In this document: positions 1-8,205 of the stretch, piece by piece
Layout: each line of letters starts with the position of its first letter
Numbering within the stretch: the stretch's first letter is position 1
Assembly: GCA_024680055.1 (NCBI GenBank)
Contig: JAILCP010000099.1
Span: 1-38,918 of the forward strand
DNA: 38,918 nucleotides
Source: Lachnospiraceae bacterium
Lineage (GTDB): Bacteria; Bacillota; Clostridia; Lachnospirales; Lachnospiraceae
Direction of reading: 5' to 3'
The notes under the pieces: model-generated
What the model saw: the letters and a program-made list of their open reading frames with translations, nothing else
Databases searched by the model: none
What the model was told of the DNA's origin: nothing
Position numbers and translations under genes: made by a program

Positions 1-233
1 TCTATGGATCTTCGAAGAGAATACATGGCATCCGGTACCACCGATGCAATAATTACATCCGTTACATCTTTTGCCCCTAACTTGTTATGTTCCAGCATGC
101 CGCAAAGATCGATTCCGAACTCATCCGCTGTTCGCTGCACCTTGGTGGTCATTCGAAACGTCGCTACAATATTCTCTCCGTCAAACACACCTGCGGTGAT
201 ATTGGTATTTCCTACATCCAGTGCCAGTAACAT
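1..233 (-). CDS. coaX: Type III pantothenate kinase, N-terminal part (runs off window)
   Basis: Only the first 77 residues are inside the window; the gene continues past base 1. The N-terminus MLLALDVGNTN contains the ASKHA-fold phosphate-binding motif D6-V-G-N-T-N11 that marks type III pantothenate kinase (CoaX), which phosphorylates pantothenate in the first step of coenzyme A synthesis without feedback by CoA. The ATG at 233 lies one base after the TAA of the preceding small gene, and the GAGG-rich end of that gene supplies the ribosome site, so the two are translationally coupled. The upstream neighbour is birA, a frequent partner of coaX in Firmicutes. The first motif is clear, but the rest of the kinase is not visible. 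Confidence 0.88.
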   Translation of the reverse strand, partial: MLLALDVGNTNITAGVFDGENIVATFRMTTKVQRTADEFGIDLCGMLEHNKLGAKDVTDVIIASVVPDAMYSLRRSI

Positions 234-234
234 A

Positions 235-570
235 TTAGGCCTCCTCTTCCTCTATCCCAAGATAAAATACTTTAAAAAACATCTCCAATGATTCAAACAG
301 ATCTTTTTTATACTGCTGAATCTTTTTTACCAAAAGACCGCTTCCGATCTCGTCATACAAAAGGTCTCCCTCGTCGCATTCTGTCTCAATTTCCAGGGTT
401 CCGTTCTCATCAAACACCAGTGATAAAATACCTCCCACCTCTTCGGTAAAAAGCACACACATTATCTTCAGTTCATCTTTTACACTCTGAGGTAATCCCT
501 GAAATGCCTCATCCAAGTAATATTTCTTCTCGTATGAATTGGATACACACAATACAACTCTTTCGTCCAT
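235..570 (-). CDS. Small acidic hypothetical protein between birA and coaX (DUF6145-like)
   Basis: A 111-residue acidic protein with no signal peptide, no membrane segment and no catalytic motif I recognise. It resembles the small family called DUF6145 from Lachnospiraceae; that name is from memory and not verified. The reading frame is open back to 597, but I chose the ATG at 570 because it has a GAGG ribosome site five bases upstream and lies 13 bases after the birA stop, whereas the 597 start would overlap birA without a good site. Its position between birA and coaX with one-base spacing to coaX suggests co-expression with biotin/CoA cofactor genes. The function is unknown. Confidence 0.75.
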   Translation of the reverse strand: MDERVVLCVSNSYEKKYYLDEAFQGLPQSVKDELKIMCVLFTEEVGGILSLVFDENGTLEIETECDEGDLLYDEIGSGLLVKKIQQYKKDLFESLEMFFKVFYLGIEEEEA

Positions 571-583
571 ATTTTCCTCGCTT

Positions 584-1342
584 CTATACATAGCCATAGA
601 TGCCTCTTACCGACACCTCGCCGCTACGTACCTTCTTTTCTATACGATCTTCCGTCTTCACAAGAAGACTTCCGTCTTCGTCCACTCCTATGCAGGTAGC
701 CGTGTACTCTCCCGCCGGGTCAAGCACTCGAACCTTCTCTTTATAATTGGCCAAAAGCCCCAAATATTCCTCCTTGAAGCCCCTGATACTTTTATCCTGC
801 AACACTTGATTATAATAGGTCTCCCACCACTTGACAATAGATTTTTCCATTTTTTCCCGAAACATGGAATTCTCTTCCATCCCCGTTTCCAAAGAGATGG
901 ATGTGGCGGTTTCCTTGATTTCCTCCGGGAAGGTCTTATGAAACAGATTCACGCCAATTCCCACCACCACATACTCTATGTGATTACCTTCCAGCTCCAT
1001 TTCCGCCAAAATCCCGCACAGCTTCTTTCCATTCACCACCACGTCATTGGGCCACTTCAACTGTGCCTTTAATCCTGCAACTTCTTTTACCGCATGTACC
1101 ACTGCCATCCCGGCCGCCACCGATAAAAGTGGTGCCACCTCCGGCGCAAAATGTGGCCGCTCCAAAATGGACATGTACAAGCCCACATTCTTCTCTGACA
1201 CCCAGGTTCTTCCAAGGCGCCCTCTTCCTTTTGTCTGCTCCATGGCACTGCAGGCATACTTTCCTTCTGTGCCCTTTGCTGCCATCTCCTTACAAACATC
1301 ATTGGTGGAGGTTACTTCTTCTCTTCGATCTAATGTATACAT
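584..1342 (-). CDS. birA: Biotin--[acetyl-CoA-carboxylase] ligase, monofunctional
   Basis: A 252-residue biotin protein ligase that activates biotin to biotinyl-AMP and transfers it to the lysine of biotin-carrier domains such as those of acetyl-CoA or pyruvate carboxylase. Visible motifs are the biotin/AMP loop GRGRLGRTW (residues 39-47), KWPNDVVV (96-103) and GKKLCGIL (105-112) with the conserved catalytic-type Lys107; a small C-terminal SH3-like domain follows. There is no N-terminal winged-helix domain, so this is a class I enzyme that should not act as the biotin operon repressor. The start has a GAGGGAAAG ribosome site. It is first in a birA - hypothetical - coaX run, just downstream of the terminator of the SPFH gene. 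Confidence 0.93.
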   Translation of the reverse strand: MYTLDRREEVTSTNDVCKEMAAKGTEGKYACSAMEQTKGRGRLGRTWVSEKNVGLYMSILERPHFAPEVAPLLSVAAGMAVVHAVKEVAGLKAQLKWPNDVVVNGKKLCGILAEMELEGNHIEYVVVGIGVNLFHKTFPEEIKETATSISLETGMEENSMFREKMEKSIVKWWETYYNQVLQDKSIRGFKEEYLGLLANYKEKVRVLDPAGEYTATCIGVDEDGSLLVKTEDRIEKKVRSGEVSVRGIYGYV

Positions 1343-1360
1343 TTCTTTCCCTCTATCAAA

Positions 1361-1394
1361 AAATCCGTGTGGATTCTCTCAAATCCACACGGTT
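1361..1394 (-). terminator. Rho-independent terminator after SPFH gene
   Basis: An 11-bp perfect stem (1365-1375 with 1382-1392, arm CCGTGTGGATT) is followed on the minus strand by ATTTTTT. It separates the nfeD-SPFH unit from birA, so birA probably needs its own promoter or read-through. Confidence 0.85.
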
Positions 1395-1408
1395 TCGTTC
1401 TTATACCC

Positions 1409-2347
1409 TTACTGGTTCTCTTTGGTGTCTTTGGTAATTTCTGCCACGGACTTGGCAAGTCCTGCCACTCCCTGAATCTCTGATGGAATAATAATCTTGG
1501 TAGCTTTTCCGTCTGCGGCTCTTGTAAATGCCTCTAAGCTCTTTAAGCGAAGCACTGCTTCGTCCGGAGCTGCATTTTTCAAAAACTCCAATCCCTGTGC
1601 ATTGGCCTGCTGAATCTTAAGGATTGCTTCTGCCTGTCCTTCTGCTTCTTTCACAGTAGCCTCTTTCTTAGCTTCTGCTCGCAAGATTGCTGCCTGCTTC
1701 TCTGCCTCTGCATCAAGAATGGCACTTTCCTTCTTACCTTCTGCCACAAGCACCGTGGATCTCTTTTCTCCTTCGGCTCTTGTTACTGCCTCTCGACGTT
1801 CACGTTCTGCCTTCATCTGTTTCTCCATGGCATCCTGAATTGCTGTTGGAGGAATAATATTCTTAAGTTCTACTCGGTTCACCTTGATTCCCCATGGATC
1901 TGTTGCCACATCCAAAGTGGATCTCATCTTGGTGTTAATGGTTTCTCTGGATGTCAATGTCTCATCCAATTCCAAATCTCCGATGATATTTCGAAGGGTG
2001 GTAGCGGTTAAATTCTCAATTGCCATAATTGGATTCTCAACTCCGTAGCAATAAAGCTTCGGATCTGTTATCTGGTAGAACACCACCGTATCGATTCTCA
2101 TTGTTACGTTATCTTTGGTAATTACCGGCTGTGGTGCAAAATCCACCACCTGCTCCTTTAAAATTACCTTTCTTGCAATTCTATCTAAAATCGGCATCTT
2201 AATGTGTAATCCTACGCCCCAGGTAGCCTGGTATCCGCCAAGTCTCTCCACAACGTATGCATGTGCCTGCGGCACAATCTTAACACATGATGCTATCAGT
2301 GCTAACAATAAAATGACTAAAATCAAAAAAACTATATACTTTCCCAT
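1409..2347 (-). CDS. SPFH/Band 7 (stomatin/prohibitin) membrane protein, QmcA-like
   Basis: A 312-residue stomatin-like protein. Residues 4-22 form one hydrophobic anchor, then comes the Band 7/PHB domain (roughly 25-190, including VVERLGGYQATWGVGLHI and the PQPVITKDNVTMRIDTVVFYQI core). A long Ala/Glu/Lys-rich helical region (about 170-250) is predicted to form coiled coil for oligomerisation. Proteins of this type build ring scaffolds in membrane microdomains and influence membrane proteases or fluidity. It is paired with an NfeD-family gene 13 bases upstream, the classic two-gene arrangement of bacterial stomatins. A strong terminator follows. The family is certain; the physiological role is inferred. 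Confidence 0.92.
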   Translation of the reverse strand: MGKYIVFLILVILLLALIASCVKIVPQAHAYVVERLGGYQATWGVGLHIKMPILDRIARKVILKEQVVDFAPQPVITKDNVTMRIDTVVFYQITDPKLYCYGVENPIMAIENLTATTLRNIIGDLELDETLTSRETINTKMRSTLDVATDPWGIKVNRVELKNIIPPTAIQDAMEKQMKAERERREAVTRAEGEKRSTVLVAEGKKESAILDAEAEKQAAILRAEAKKEATVKEAEGQAEAILKIQQANAQGLEFLKNAAPDEAVLRLKSLEAFTRAADGKATKIIIPSEIQGVAGLAKSVAEITKDTKENQ

Positions 2348-2360
2348 AACGTCTCCTCTC

Positions 2361-2801
2361 CTACTGTCCTTTCTTTGCTACAATTAATTTTACTCCTTGA
2401 ATTGCCTTTATTTCCACAACGTCGTCCTTATGAAAAATCATATCGTCATTCTCACATCGCGCGGTCCACTCCTGGCCATCCACGCTTACCAATCCCACTG
2501 CCTGCAGGTTATCAATATCCTGCAACACTACAGCCGACTTTCCAATTAAGCTCTCCGCATTGGTCTTAATGCGTCCCTGATTCAAGTGCTTAATGGCAAT
2601 TGGTCTTGTAAGTACCAACAATACTACAGACACCGCCAAGAAAATGATGATCTGTGCAATAACAGGCAGGTCCAACATATTCGCAAACAGAGCAATCAAC
2701 GCTCCCCCTGCAAACCAAATGGTGGTCAAACCTAATGTCGCAATTTCAATCAAGACAAACAAGACTAACAACACTAGCCAAGTAATACCCCAAATGTCCA
2801 T
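2361..2801 (-). CDS. NfeD-family membrane protein (short form)
   Basis: A 146-residue protein with hydrophobic segments near residues 5-25, 27-45 and 47-66, followed by a C-terminal OB-fold domain (about 85-144) typical of short NfeD proteins. It lacks the ClpP-type serine protease domain of long NfeD forms. NfeD OB domains are thought to bind partner SPFH proteins; the stop lies 13 bases before the SPFH start, so they are one unit. A GGGGGAG ribosome site precedes the ATG. Confidence 0.9.
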   Translation of the reverse strand: MDIWGITWLVLLVLFVLIEIATLGLTTIWFAGGALIALFANMLDLPVIAQIIIFLAVSVVLLVLTRPIAIKHLNQGRIKTNAESLIGKSAVVLQDIDNLQAVGLVSVDGQEWTARCENDDMIFHKDDVVEIKAIQGVKLIVAKKGQ

Positions 2802-2903
2802 TGCCGCTCCCCCTTTTCATAATTCTGACATTTCTTCAAGACTATGCACATAGTACAACAACTCACCTGTTTTCTCAAGCCTGCGTTAATAAATTTTTTA
2901 TAA

Positions 2904-2919
2904 ACTTTTTATAAAAAGT
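2904..2919. repeat. Perfect 16-bp AT-rich palindrome upstream of nfeD
   Basis: ACTTTTTATAAAAAGT reads the same on both strands. It lies about 100 bases upstream of nfeD, next to a second copy of the word TTTTTATAAA (about 2894-2903). It might be an operator or part of an AT-rich promoter, but I see no clean -35/-10 pair. The rest of the 2802-3012 gap shows nothing further that I can support. Confidence 0.35.
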
Positions 2920-3012
2920 AGGGTGTGAGATAAAAGTTGGTGATTGGGGACTTTAGGGTGCTGGGGCCGCGGAGAAAGGAGACCATTCTTCGAACTATCT
3001 ATGCGAATAAAC

Positions 3013-3054
3013 AAAAAACTGCCACATCAAATGATACTCTTATCATTTGATGTG
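3013..3054 (-). terminator. Rho-independent terminator after cell-wall hydrolase
   Basis: A 14-bp perfect stem, 3023-3036 with 3041-3054 (CACATCAAATGATA), four-base loop, followed on the minus strand by GCAGTTTTTTG. Confidence 0.9.
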
Positions 3055-3089
3055 ACAGTACTATTTTCTTTTCCGAAAAGCACATGACC

Positions 3090-4277
3090 TTAGAAAAATA
3101 CATGACCTCCGATGATTAAACCGGTATGTCCCGATCTTCTGGACTGGAAGTGAAGTGCTCCTCCTACGTTGTCGGTTCCGGATAATGCTGCTCTGGCTGC
3201 TCTTCTACAGCTGTCCGGGATGGAACTGTTCAATCTGCGTGCCAGTGCGCCGGAACTTGCCGGGCCAAACTGTCCTGCCTGATAGATAACGGCACGGATG
3301 CTATTTGGATATCTTCCGCTTCTTACACGGTTACATACCACTGCTCCAACGGCTACCTTTCCTTCGTAGCTCTGTCCGCCGGCTTCACAGTAGATTAATG
3401 CTGCAAGAAGTGTTTCGTTGTCTGTGCCACTACTTACAGAGGATTGCTGAGTTGTGGTAACTCCTGATCCTGAAGACTGAGAATCCTGTTCTGCCTGAGC
3501 TGCTGCTTTTGCTGCGGCCTTAGCAGCTTTTTCTTCCTGCTCTTTTTTCAGCTTGGCTGCATATTCTTTGTTGGTGTAACCTGCTTTTAAAGTGCAATTT
3601 ACGTCTACATATTCTTCAGAGACAAAAGCTCTTTTTCCGTTGTAGCTTACGGCTACCCATTCGTCTACCTTGCATGCTCGTTTGCATAAGGAGAATTTGC
3701 TGCCTTTGTCTACTATGGTGTGAATTTTACTGTCGGTAGATGCTTTGTAGCGAACACGCAATCCATCAATCTTAGCGGTTGCTTTGTAAAGGCCGTGCTT
3801 TTCTGCATAGCTTTCGGCTTCATCGCCTACTACGGCGTATTTGGCTTTTACATAACCTTTCACGTTACCGGATTTGATTTTTAACCATTTGCCATCTTTT
3901 TCAAGAACCTTTGCACCACATTCGCTCAATAACTGTCCCACTACTTTTGACTTGGTGGATGGTTTCTTACGAACATTTAAAGAGTCCTCAACGGTACAAA
4001 TCATTCGGTCGTTCCATTCGGAGTCTTTGACCTCTTCCTGAACTTCCTCTTCTTCGATGATTTCATCTTCAGCAAGGGCTACTGTCTGTACCTTAACTTC
4101 CTCTACGCTAGCTTCTTCGTCTTTGAGAGAAACTGCACTTGCAACTCCCGCAACGGCTGTTGTATTTTTCTTATGTCCATCTTCCTTCGCCTGATTGGTT
4201 ACCACACCTGCCAATGTAACGATGCAAAGTGCGATAGCTACTACGATTCCCTGGATTTGTTTTTTTCCTAATTTCAT
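3090..4277 (-). CDS. Secreted SH3-domain cell-wall hydrolase (SleB/CwlJ-type)
   Basis: A 395-residue exported protein. It has a basic N-terminus and one hydrophobic segment (about 10-27, signal peptide or anchor), then an acidic linker. Two bacterial SH3 domains follow (about 90-155 and 165-225, each with an LNVR/LRVR-type start), then an Ala/Lys-rich helix and a Ser/Gly/Thr linker. The C-terminal Hydrolase_2 (SleB-like) domain is at about 288-395, with ALIYCEAGGQ carrying the presumed catalytic Glu and the AVGAVVCNRV helix. The family cleaves peptidoglycan glycan strands, and the SH3 domains bind the wall. I chose the ATG at 4277, not the upstream in-frame ATG at 4415, because AGGAGG sits seven bases before it and the promoter overlaps the longer frame. 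SleB-type domains in non-spore roles are common, so a germination role is not implied. Confidence 0.9.
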   Translation of the reverse strand: MKLGKKQIQGIVVAIALCIVTLAGVVTNQAKEDGHKKNTTAVAGVASAVSLKDEEASVEEVKVQTVALAEDEIIEEEEVQEEVKDSEWNDRMICTVEDSLNVRKKPSTKSKVVGQLLSECGAKVLEKDGKWLKIKSGNVKGYVKAKYAVVGDEAESYAEKHGLYKATAKIDGLRVRYKASTDSKIHTIVDKGSKFSLCKRACKVDEWVAVSYNGKRAFVSEEYVDVNCTLKAGYTNKEYAAKLKKEQEEKAAKAAAKAAAQAEQDSQSSGSGVTTTQQSSVSSGTDNETLLAALIYCEAGGQSYEGKVAVGAVVCNRVRSGRYPNSIRAVIYQAGQFGPASSGALARRLNSSIPDSCRRAARAALSGTDNVGGALHFQSRRSGHTGLIIGGHVFF

Positions 4278-4386
4278 ATTATGTCCTCCTGTAAAACTAA
4301 GAACACATTTGGATTGTTTTACTTGTGTTACGTTTTTGCATAGGTTTTTATGCAAAACTATTACATATGTTACAAATTTATTACCG

Positions 4387-4415
4387 AATATATCATAGGA
4401 TTTAATTCCTGTCAA
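4387..4415 (-). promoter_or_regulatory. Sigma-A-type promoter for the SH3 hydrolase, with ~105-nt leader
   Basis: TTGACA (4410-4415, minus), 17-base spacer, TATATT (4387-4392). The leader contains a TTGCAT/ATGCAA inverted repeat and a GTAAAAC/GTTTTAC inverted repeat that ends just before the AGGAGG site, so RNA structure might affect translation. I did not find a ydaO/c-di-AMP riboswitch in this short leader. Confidence 0.75.
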
Positions 4416-4468
4416 GTTTTTTCAAAAAAAGTTTATATTATTTTATCGATGTATACATGTTTTTCCAT

Positions 4469-4505
4469 AAAAAAAAACAGCGACTTCAGATTGCTGAAAT
4501 CGCTG
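4469..4505 (-). terminator. Rho-independent terminator after pgi
   Basis: Stem 4478-4489 with 4494-4505 (12 bp with one mismatch or wobble, four-base loop), then nine T on the minus strand. Confidence 0.9.
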
Positions 4506-4516
4506 CATTTTTCTTA

Positions 4517-5860
4517 TTATAAACGTTTTAACAATTGCTCTCTTTCCTGCTCAAAACCAGGCTTTCCAAGGAGTGCAAACATATTTTTCTTGTAGCTTTC
4601 CACACCCGGCTGGTTGAATGGATTTACCCCTAAAATGTAGCCGCTGACGCCGCATGCAAATTCAAAGAAATAAAACAGTTGTCCAAGACTCTTTTCATCC
4701 AACATTGGGATGTTAATTTTTAAGTTTGGAACGTTTCCGTCAGTATGGGCAAGTATGGTTCCGTTCATGGCACTTTTGTTGACAAAATCCATATCTTTTC
4801 CCGCAAGATAATTCAAGCCGTCAAGGTTTTTTCCGTCTTCTTCTATTACAATGGACTTTCGTGGCTTTTCCACACACAGTACGGTTTCGTACATGATTCT
4901 GGCGCCGTCCTGAATAAACTGACCCATGGAATGAAGGTCTGCGGTAAGATCCACAGATGCCGGGAAAATTCCCTTCTGGTCCTTGCCTTCGCTTTCGCCA
5001 TAAAGCTGTTTCCACCACTCTGCCACATAGTGTAAATTCGGCTCATAATTAGCCAAAATTTCCACGCTTTTACCTTTTCTCAATAAAATGTTTCGTACTG
5101 CAGCATACTGCATGGCGCTATTGTCCTCAAAAGCCCCATTTATAGCATCTTCGCGGCCTTCCTGAGCTCCCTGCATCAATGCATCGATGTCTGCTCCGCT
5201 GACTGCAATCGGAAGCAATCCCACTGCTGTTAAAACAGAGAATCTTCCACCCACATCATCCGGTACCACAAAGGTTTCATAACCTTCTTCGTCAGCTAAG
5301 TTTTTCAATGCACCTTTTGCCTTATCGGTGGTTGCATAAATTCTCTCTGCCGCCTTCTCTTTTCCGTATTTATCTTCCAACATCTTCTTGAAAATCCGGA
5401 ATGCGATGGCCGGTTCTGTGGTGGTTCCGGACTTGGAAATCACATTTACGGAAAAATCTCTGTCACCCACCACCTCGATCAAATCTGCAAGGTAAGTGGA
5501 ACTGATATTATTTCCCACAAAATAAATCTCCGGTGTCTTACGAATACTTTTATCTACGCTGTTATAAAAATTGTGTCTCAGACACTCAATTGCGGCTCTT
5601 GCCCCAAGATAAGAACCTCCGATTCCGATAACAATAAAAACCTCTGAATCTTCCTTTATTTTTTCTGCCGCCTTTTTTATCGCTGCAAATTCCTTCTTAT
5701 CATAATCCACCGGCAAATCGATCCATCCAAGATAGTCGTTTCCCGCTCCACTTTTATCAAGCAGAAGCTTCTTTGCCGCCTCTGCAATTGGTTTCATACT
5801 CTCGATTTCATGCTGGGATACCATATCCGCTACTTTTGAATAATCAAATGTTACTTTCAT
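4517..5860 (-). CDS. pgi: Glucose-6-phosphate isomerase
   Basis: A 447-residue phosphoglucose isomerase interconverting glucose-6-P and fructose-6-P in glycolysis and gluconeogenesis. The length matches the Gram-positive type (about 450). Visible signatures are [11 protein letters not shown] (sugar-phosphate loop), [16 protein letters not shown], the [16 protein letters not shown] signature, and the C-terminal [14 protein letters not shown] with the catalytic-type Lys and surrounding residues. It is monocistronic with its own terminator and divergent from the murG-like gene. Fructose-6-P made here is also the substrate of GlmS encoded elsewhere in the window. Confidence 0.97.
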   Translation of the reverse strand: MKVTFDYSKVADMVSQHEIESMKPIAEAAKKLLLDKSGAGNDYLGWIDLPVDYDKKEFAAIKKAAEKIKEDSEVFIVIGIGGSYLGARAAIECLRHNFYNSVDKSIRKTPEIYFVGNNISSTYLADLIEVVGDRDFSVNVISKSGTTTEPAIAFRIFKKMLEDKYGKEKAAERIYATTDKAKGALKNLADEEGYETFVVPDDVGGRFSVLTAVGLLPIAVSGADIDALMQGAQEGREDAINGAFEDNSAMQYAAVRNILLRKGKSVEILANYEPNLHYVAEWWKQLYGESEGKDQKGIFPASVDLTADLHSMGQFIQDGARIMYETVLCVEKPRKSIVIEEDGKNLDGLNYLAGKDMDFVNKSAMNGTILAHTDGNVPNLKINIPMLDEKSLGQLFYFFEFACGVSGYILGVNPFNQPGVESYKKNMFALLGKPGFEQEREQLLKRL

Positions 5861-5905
5861 CTCAAGCTCCCTTCTTCTATATTAATCCTATTATGCCAAA
5901 AAGGT

Positions 5906-5933
5906 TTGACTTTTTCATGTAAAGATATAATAT
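5906..5933 (+). promoter_or_regulatory. Candidate promoter for the murG-like gene
   Basis: TTGACT (5906-5911), 16-base spacer, TAATAT (5928-5933). An overlapping TATAAT at 5926-5931 gives only 14 bases of spacing. It lies about 40-65 bases upstream of the ATG, in the divergent region with pgi. Confidence 0.55.
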
Positions 5934-5973
5934 AGTATAGAAGATTGTCAAGAAAAAGCAAGGAGTCCTTTTT

Positions 5974-7041
5974 ATGAAGAAAATTATTCTGACAGGCGGC
6001 GGTACAGCCGGTCATGTCACACCGAACATTGCACTTTTACCTCAGTTAAAAGAAAGAGGTTTTGAAGTATCTTATATTGGTTCCTACGAAGGAATCGAAA
6101 AAAAACTTGTTACAGAAGCAGGCATTCCTTACATTGGTATTTCCTCCGGGAAACTGCGCCGCTATTTTGACTGGAAAAACTTCACGGATCCTTTCCGTGT
6201 TTTAAAAGGTTATCATCAGGCAAAACGCATCATGAAAAAACAGCGTCCCGACGTGGTTTTTTCCAAAGGTGGATTCGTTTCTGTACCTATTATTATGGCT
6301 GCCAAGAGTCTTGGTATTCCATCCATTATTCACGAGTCGGATTTAACTCCGGGCCTTGCCAACAAGTTGGCCATTCCTAACGCCACCAAAGTTTGTTGCA
6401 ATTTCCCGGAAACTCTGAAGTATCTTCCGGCCGGAAAAGCTGTTTTAACAGGTTCTCCTATTCGTGCTGAATTATTAAACGGAAACGCTGATAAAGGTCG
6501 TAAATACACCGGCCTCACTGACAACAAACCGGTGCTCCTTATAATAGGAGGAAGTATTGGTTCTGTTGCCATTAATGATGCTATCCGCGGCTGTCTCACT
6601 GATATTTTAAAAGAATTTCAGGTGATTCACATCTGCGGCGAAGGAAACTTGGACCCTTCTCTTCATGATGTAAGCGGCTACCGCCAATATGAATATGTAA
6701 GAGATGAATTATGTGATTTGTTTGCTCTTGCTGACATTGTTGTTTCCCGTGCCGGTGCCAACACCATCTGCGAACTTTTAGCCTTAAAAAAACCAAGCAT
6801 TTTAATTCCGCTTCCTGCATCCGCAAGCCGTGGCGACCAGATTCTAAATGCCAATTCTTTTGAATCTCAGGGCTTTGCCATGAAGGTCGATCAGGAAACT
6901 CTCACAGACAAAGTGCTTCTTACCGCCATTCGCAATTTATACGCTAACCGCGAAATCTACAGGGATCACATGAAAGCCAGCAACCAGATTGACAGTGTTA
7001 CTACTATTGTTAATATGTTGGACGAGTTAGCAAGAAAATAG
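5974..7041 (+). CDS. murG: MurG-like UDP-GlcNAc : undecaprenyl-PP-MurNAc-pentapeptide transferase
   Basis: A 355-residue GT28 glycosyltransferase. The N-terminal glycine loop GGGTAGHVTPN (8-18), the membrane-facing basic patch around KLRRYFDW, FSKGGFVSVP, and the C-terminal UDP-GlcNAc site (LLIIGGSIGS, SRAGANTICELLALKKPSILIPLP) all fit MurG, which makes lipid II at the inner membrane face. The ATG has AAGGAGT seven bases before it. Two points are odd. It stands alone, outside any division/cell-wall cluster. The usual HEQN motif is HESD (120-123), as I recall for a second MurG-like clade in clostridia. It may therefore be a paralogue rather than the essential enzyme; finding another murG in the genome would decide. 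Confidence 0.85.
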   Translation: MKKIILTGGGTAGHVTPNIALLPQLKERGFEVSYIGSYEGIEKKLVTEAGIPYIGISSGKLRRYFDWKNFTDPFRVLKGYHQAKRIMKKQRPDVVFSKGGFVSVPIIMAAKSLGIPSIIHESDLTPGLANKLAIPNATKVCCNFPETLKYLPAGKAVLTGSPIRAELLNGNADKGRKYTGLTDNKPVLLIIGGSIGSVAINDAIRGCLTDILKEFQVIHICGEGNLDPSLHDVSGYRQYEYVRDELCDLFALADIVVSRAGANTICELLALKKPSILIPLPASASRGDQILNANSFESQGFAMKVDQETLTDKVLLTAIRNLYANREIYRDHMKASNQIDSVTTIVNMLDELARK

Positions 7042-7060
7042 ATAACGTTTGTACTTATAT

Positions 7061-7104
7061 AAATGATGAAAACCACCGGATGTTCGGTGGTTTTCATCAT
7101 TTTA
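7061..7104 (+). terminator. Rho-independent terminator after murG-like gene (near-bidirectional)
   Basis: An 18-bp perfect stem, 7061-7078 with 7085-7102, six-base loop, T-rich continuation at 7100-7104. On the minus strand the A/T ends also give a short T run. Confidence 0.88.
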
Positions 7105-7154
7105 TCTGCCTCTATCACCGCAGGGGGACCGGGCATTGTTCCTTGCAAGCAGAT
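7103..7154. repeat. Short GC-rich element flanked by ATCTGC/GCAGAT
   Basis: Between the two terminators of convergent murG and the transketolase genes lies a G-rich stretch (CGCAGGGGGACCGGGC at about 7120-7135) framed by the inverted repeat ATCTGC (7103-7108) and GCAGAT (7149-7154). It differs from its AT-rich surroundings. It may be a dispersed intergenic repeat, but only one copy is visible here. Confidence 0.3.
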
Positions 7155-7209
7155 ATTTCTCTACCTTTCATCATTTCTTCTGCCTCCCGCTCTCTAACCA
7201 CCTGAAAGC

Positions 7210-7238
7210 AAAAAAGAAGCCGACGCACAGTCGACTTC
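7210..7238 (-). terminator. Rho-independent terminator of the dnaX-recR-transketolase run
   Basis: A 9-bp stem (7216-7224 with 7230-7238, one G-T pair), five-base loop, then six T on the minus strand. Confidence 0.85.
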
Positions 7239-7263
7239 TTTCTATATTAACCATAACAATTGA

Positions 7264-8205
7264 TTATTTTACAAATTCTGCTACCTTCTTTGCAATGCTT
7301 TCGCTATCCAGACCGTATTTTTTGATTAACTGCACTGCAGGGCCTGATTCACCGAAGGTATCGTTTACGCCGATTTTGAGAGTCTTGGTTGGTGCCTTTG
7401 CACAAAGTGCATCGCATACAGCACTTCCGAGACCGCCAATGATGGAATGCTCTTCTACTGTTACAACTTTTCCTGTTTTCTTTGCAGAAGCGATGATGAG
7501 ATCTTCGTCTAAAGGTTTGATGGTATGAATATTGATAACTTCAGCATCAATGCCCTGAGATTTTAAGATTTCAGCTGCTGCCATGGATTCACCTACGCAA
7601 AGACCGGTGGCAACGATGGTAACATCTTTACCTTCTTTTAAGGTGATTCCTTTACCTAATTCGAATTTGTATGTGGATTCGTCGTTGAATACCGGGATTG
7701 CAAGACGGCCAAAACGCATGTAAACAGGGCCCTGGTGCTCATAAGCTGCTTTTACGGCTGCTCTTGCTTCCACATCATCGGCAGGGTTAATGACTACCAT
7801 GCCAGGGATGGTTCTCATAAGGGCGATGTCTTCATTACACTGGTGTGTGGCACCGTCTTCACCAACGGAGATACCTGCGTGGGTTGCTCCGATTTTCACG
7901 TTTAAATGAGGGTAACCGATGGAGTTACGAACCTGTTCAAAGGCACGTCCTGCTGCAAACATTGCAAAGGAGCTGGCAAAAGGTACTTTGCCACAGGTGG
8001 AAAGACCTGCTGCAATGCCCATCATGTTACTTTCTGCAATACCGCAGTCAATGTGGCGCTCAGGAAATGCTTTCTTGAAGATTCCTGTTTTTGTAGCACC
8101 TGCTAAGTCTGCGTCTAAAACAACTACGTTGTCATGTTCTTTTCCTAATTCAACCAAAGCATTGCCGTAGCTTTCTCTGGTTGCAACCTTTTTCACTTCT
8201 GACAT
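7264..8205 (-). CDS. Transketolase, C-terminal subunit
   Basis: A 313-residue protein matching the second half of transketolase: the pyrimidine-binding domain (about 5-170, with GIAESNMMGIAAGLSTCGKVPF and its catalytic-type Glu, and the GEDGATHQ loop) and the C-terminal domain (about 185-310). Together with the N-terminal subunit it transfers two-carbon ketol units between pentose-phosphate-pathway sugars, using thiamine pyrophosphate. The ATG shares one base with the TAA of the N-terminal subunit (TAATG), so the pair is translationally coupled and stoichiometric. Split transketolases are common in anaerobic Firmicutes. A DXS-like or other ketolase role is less likely given the length and pairing. 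Confidence 0.93.
   Translation of the reverse strand: MSEVKKVATRESYGNALVELGKEHDNVVVLDADLAGATKTGIFKKAFPERHIDCGIAESNMMGIAAGLSTCGKVPFASSFAMFAAGRAFEQVRNSIGYPHLNVKIGATHAGISVGEDGATHQCNEDIALMRTIPGMVVINPADDVEARAAVKAAYEHQGPVYMRFGRLAIPVFNDESTYKFELGKGITLKEGKDVTIVATGLCVGESMAAAEILKSQGIDAEVINIHTIKPLDEDLIIASAKKTGKVVTVEEHSIIGGLGSAVCDALCAKAPTKTLKIGVNDTFGESGPAVQLIKKYGLDSESIAKKVAEFVK

Noticed and set aside
539-1072. 177-codon frame on the plus strand opposite birA
   Set aside because: It covers the well-supported birA gene in antisense and has no family resemblance.
4278-4386. c-di-AMP (ydaO) riboswitch before the cell-wall hydrolase
   Set aside because: The leader is too short, AT-rich, and lacks the conserved ydaO core motifs.
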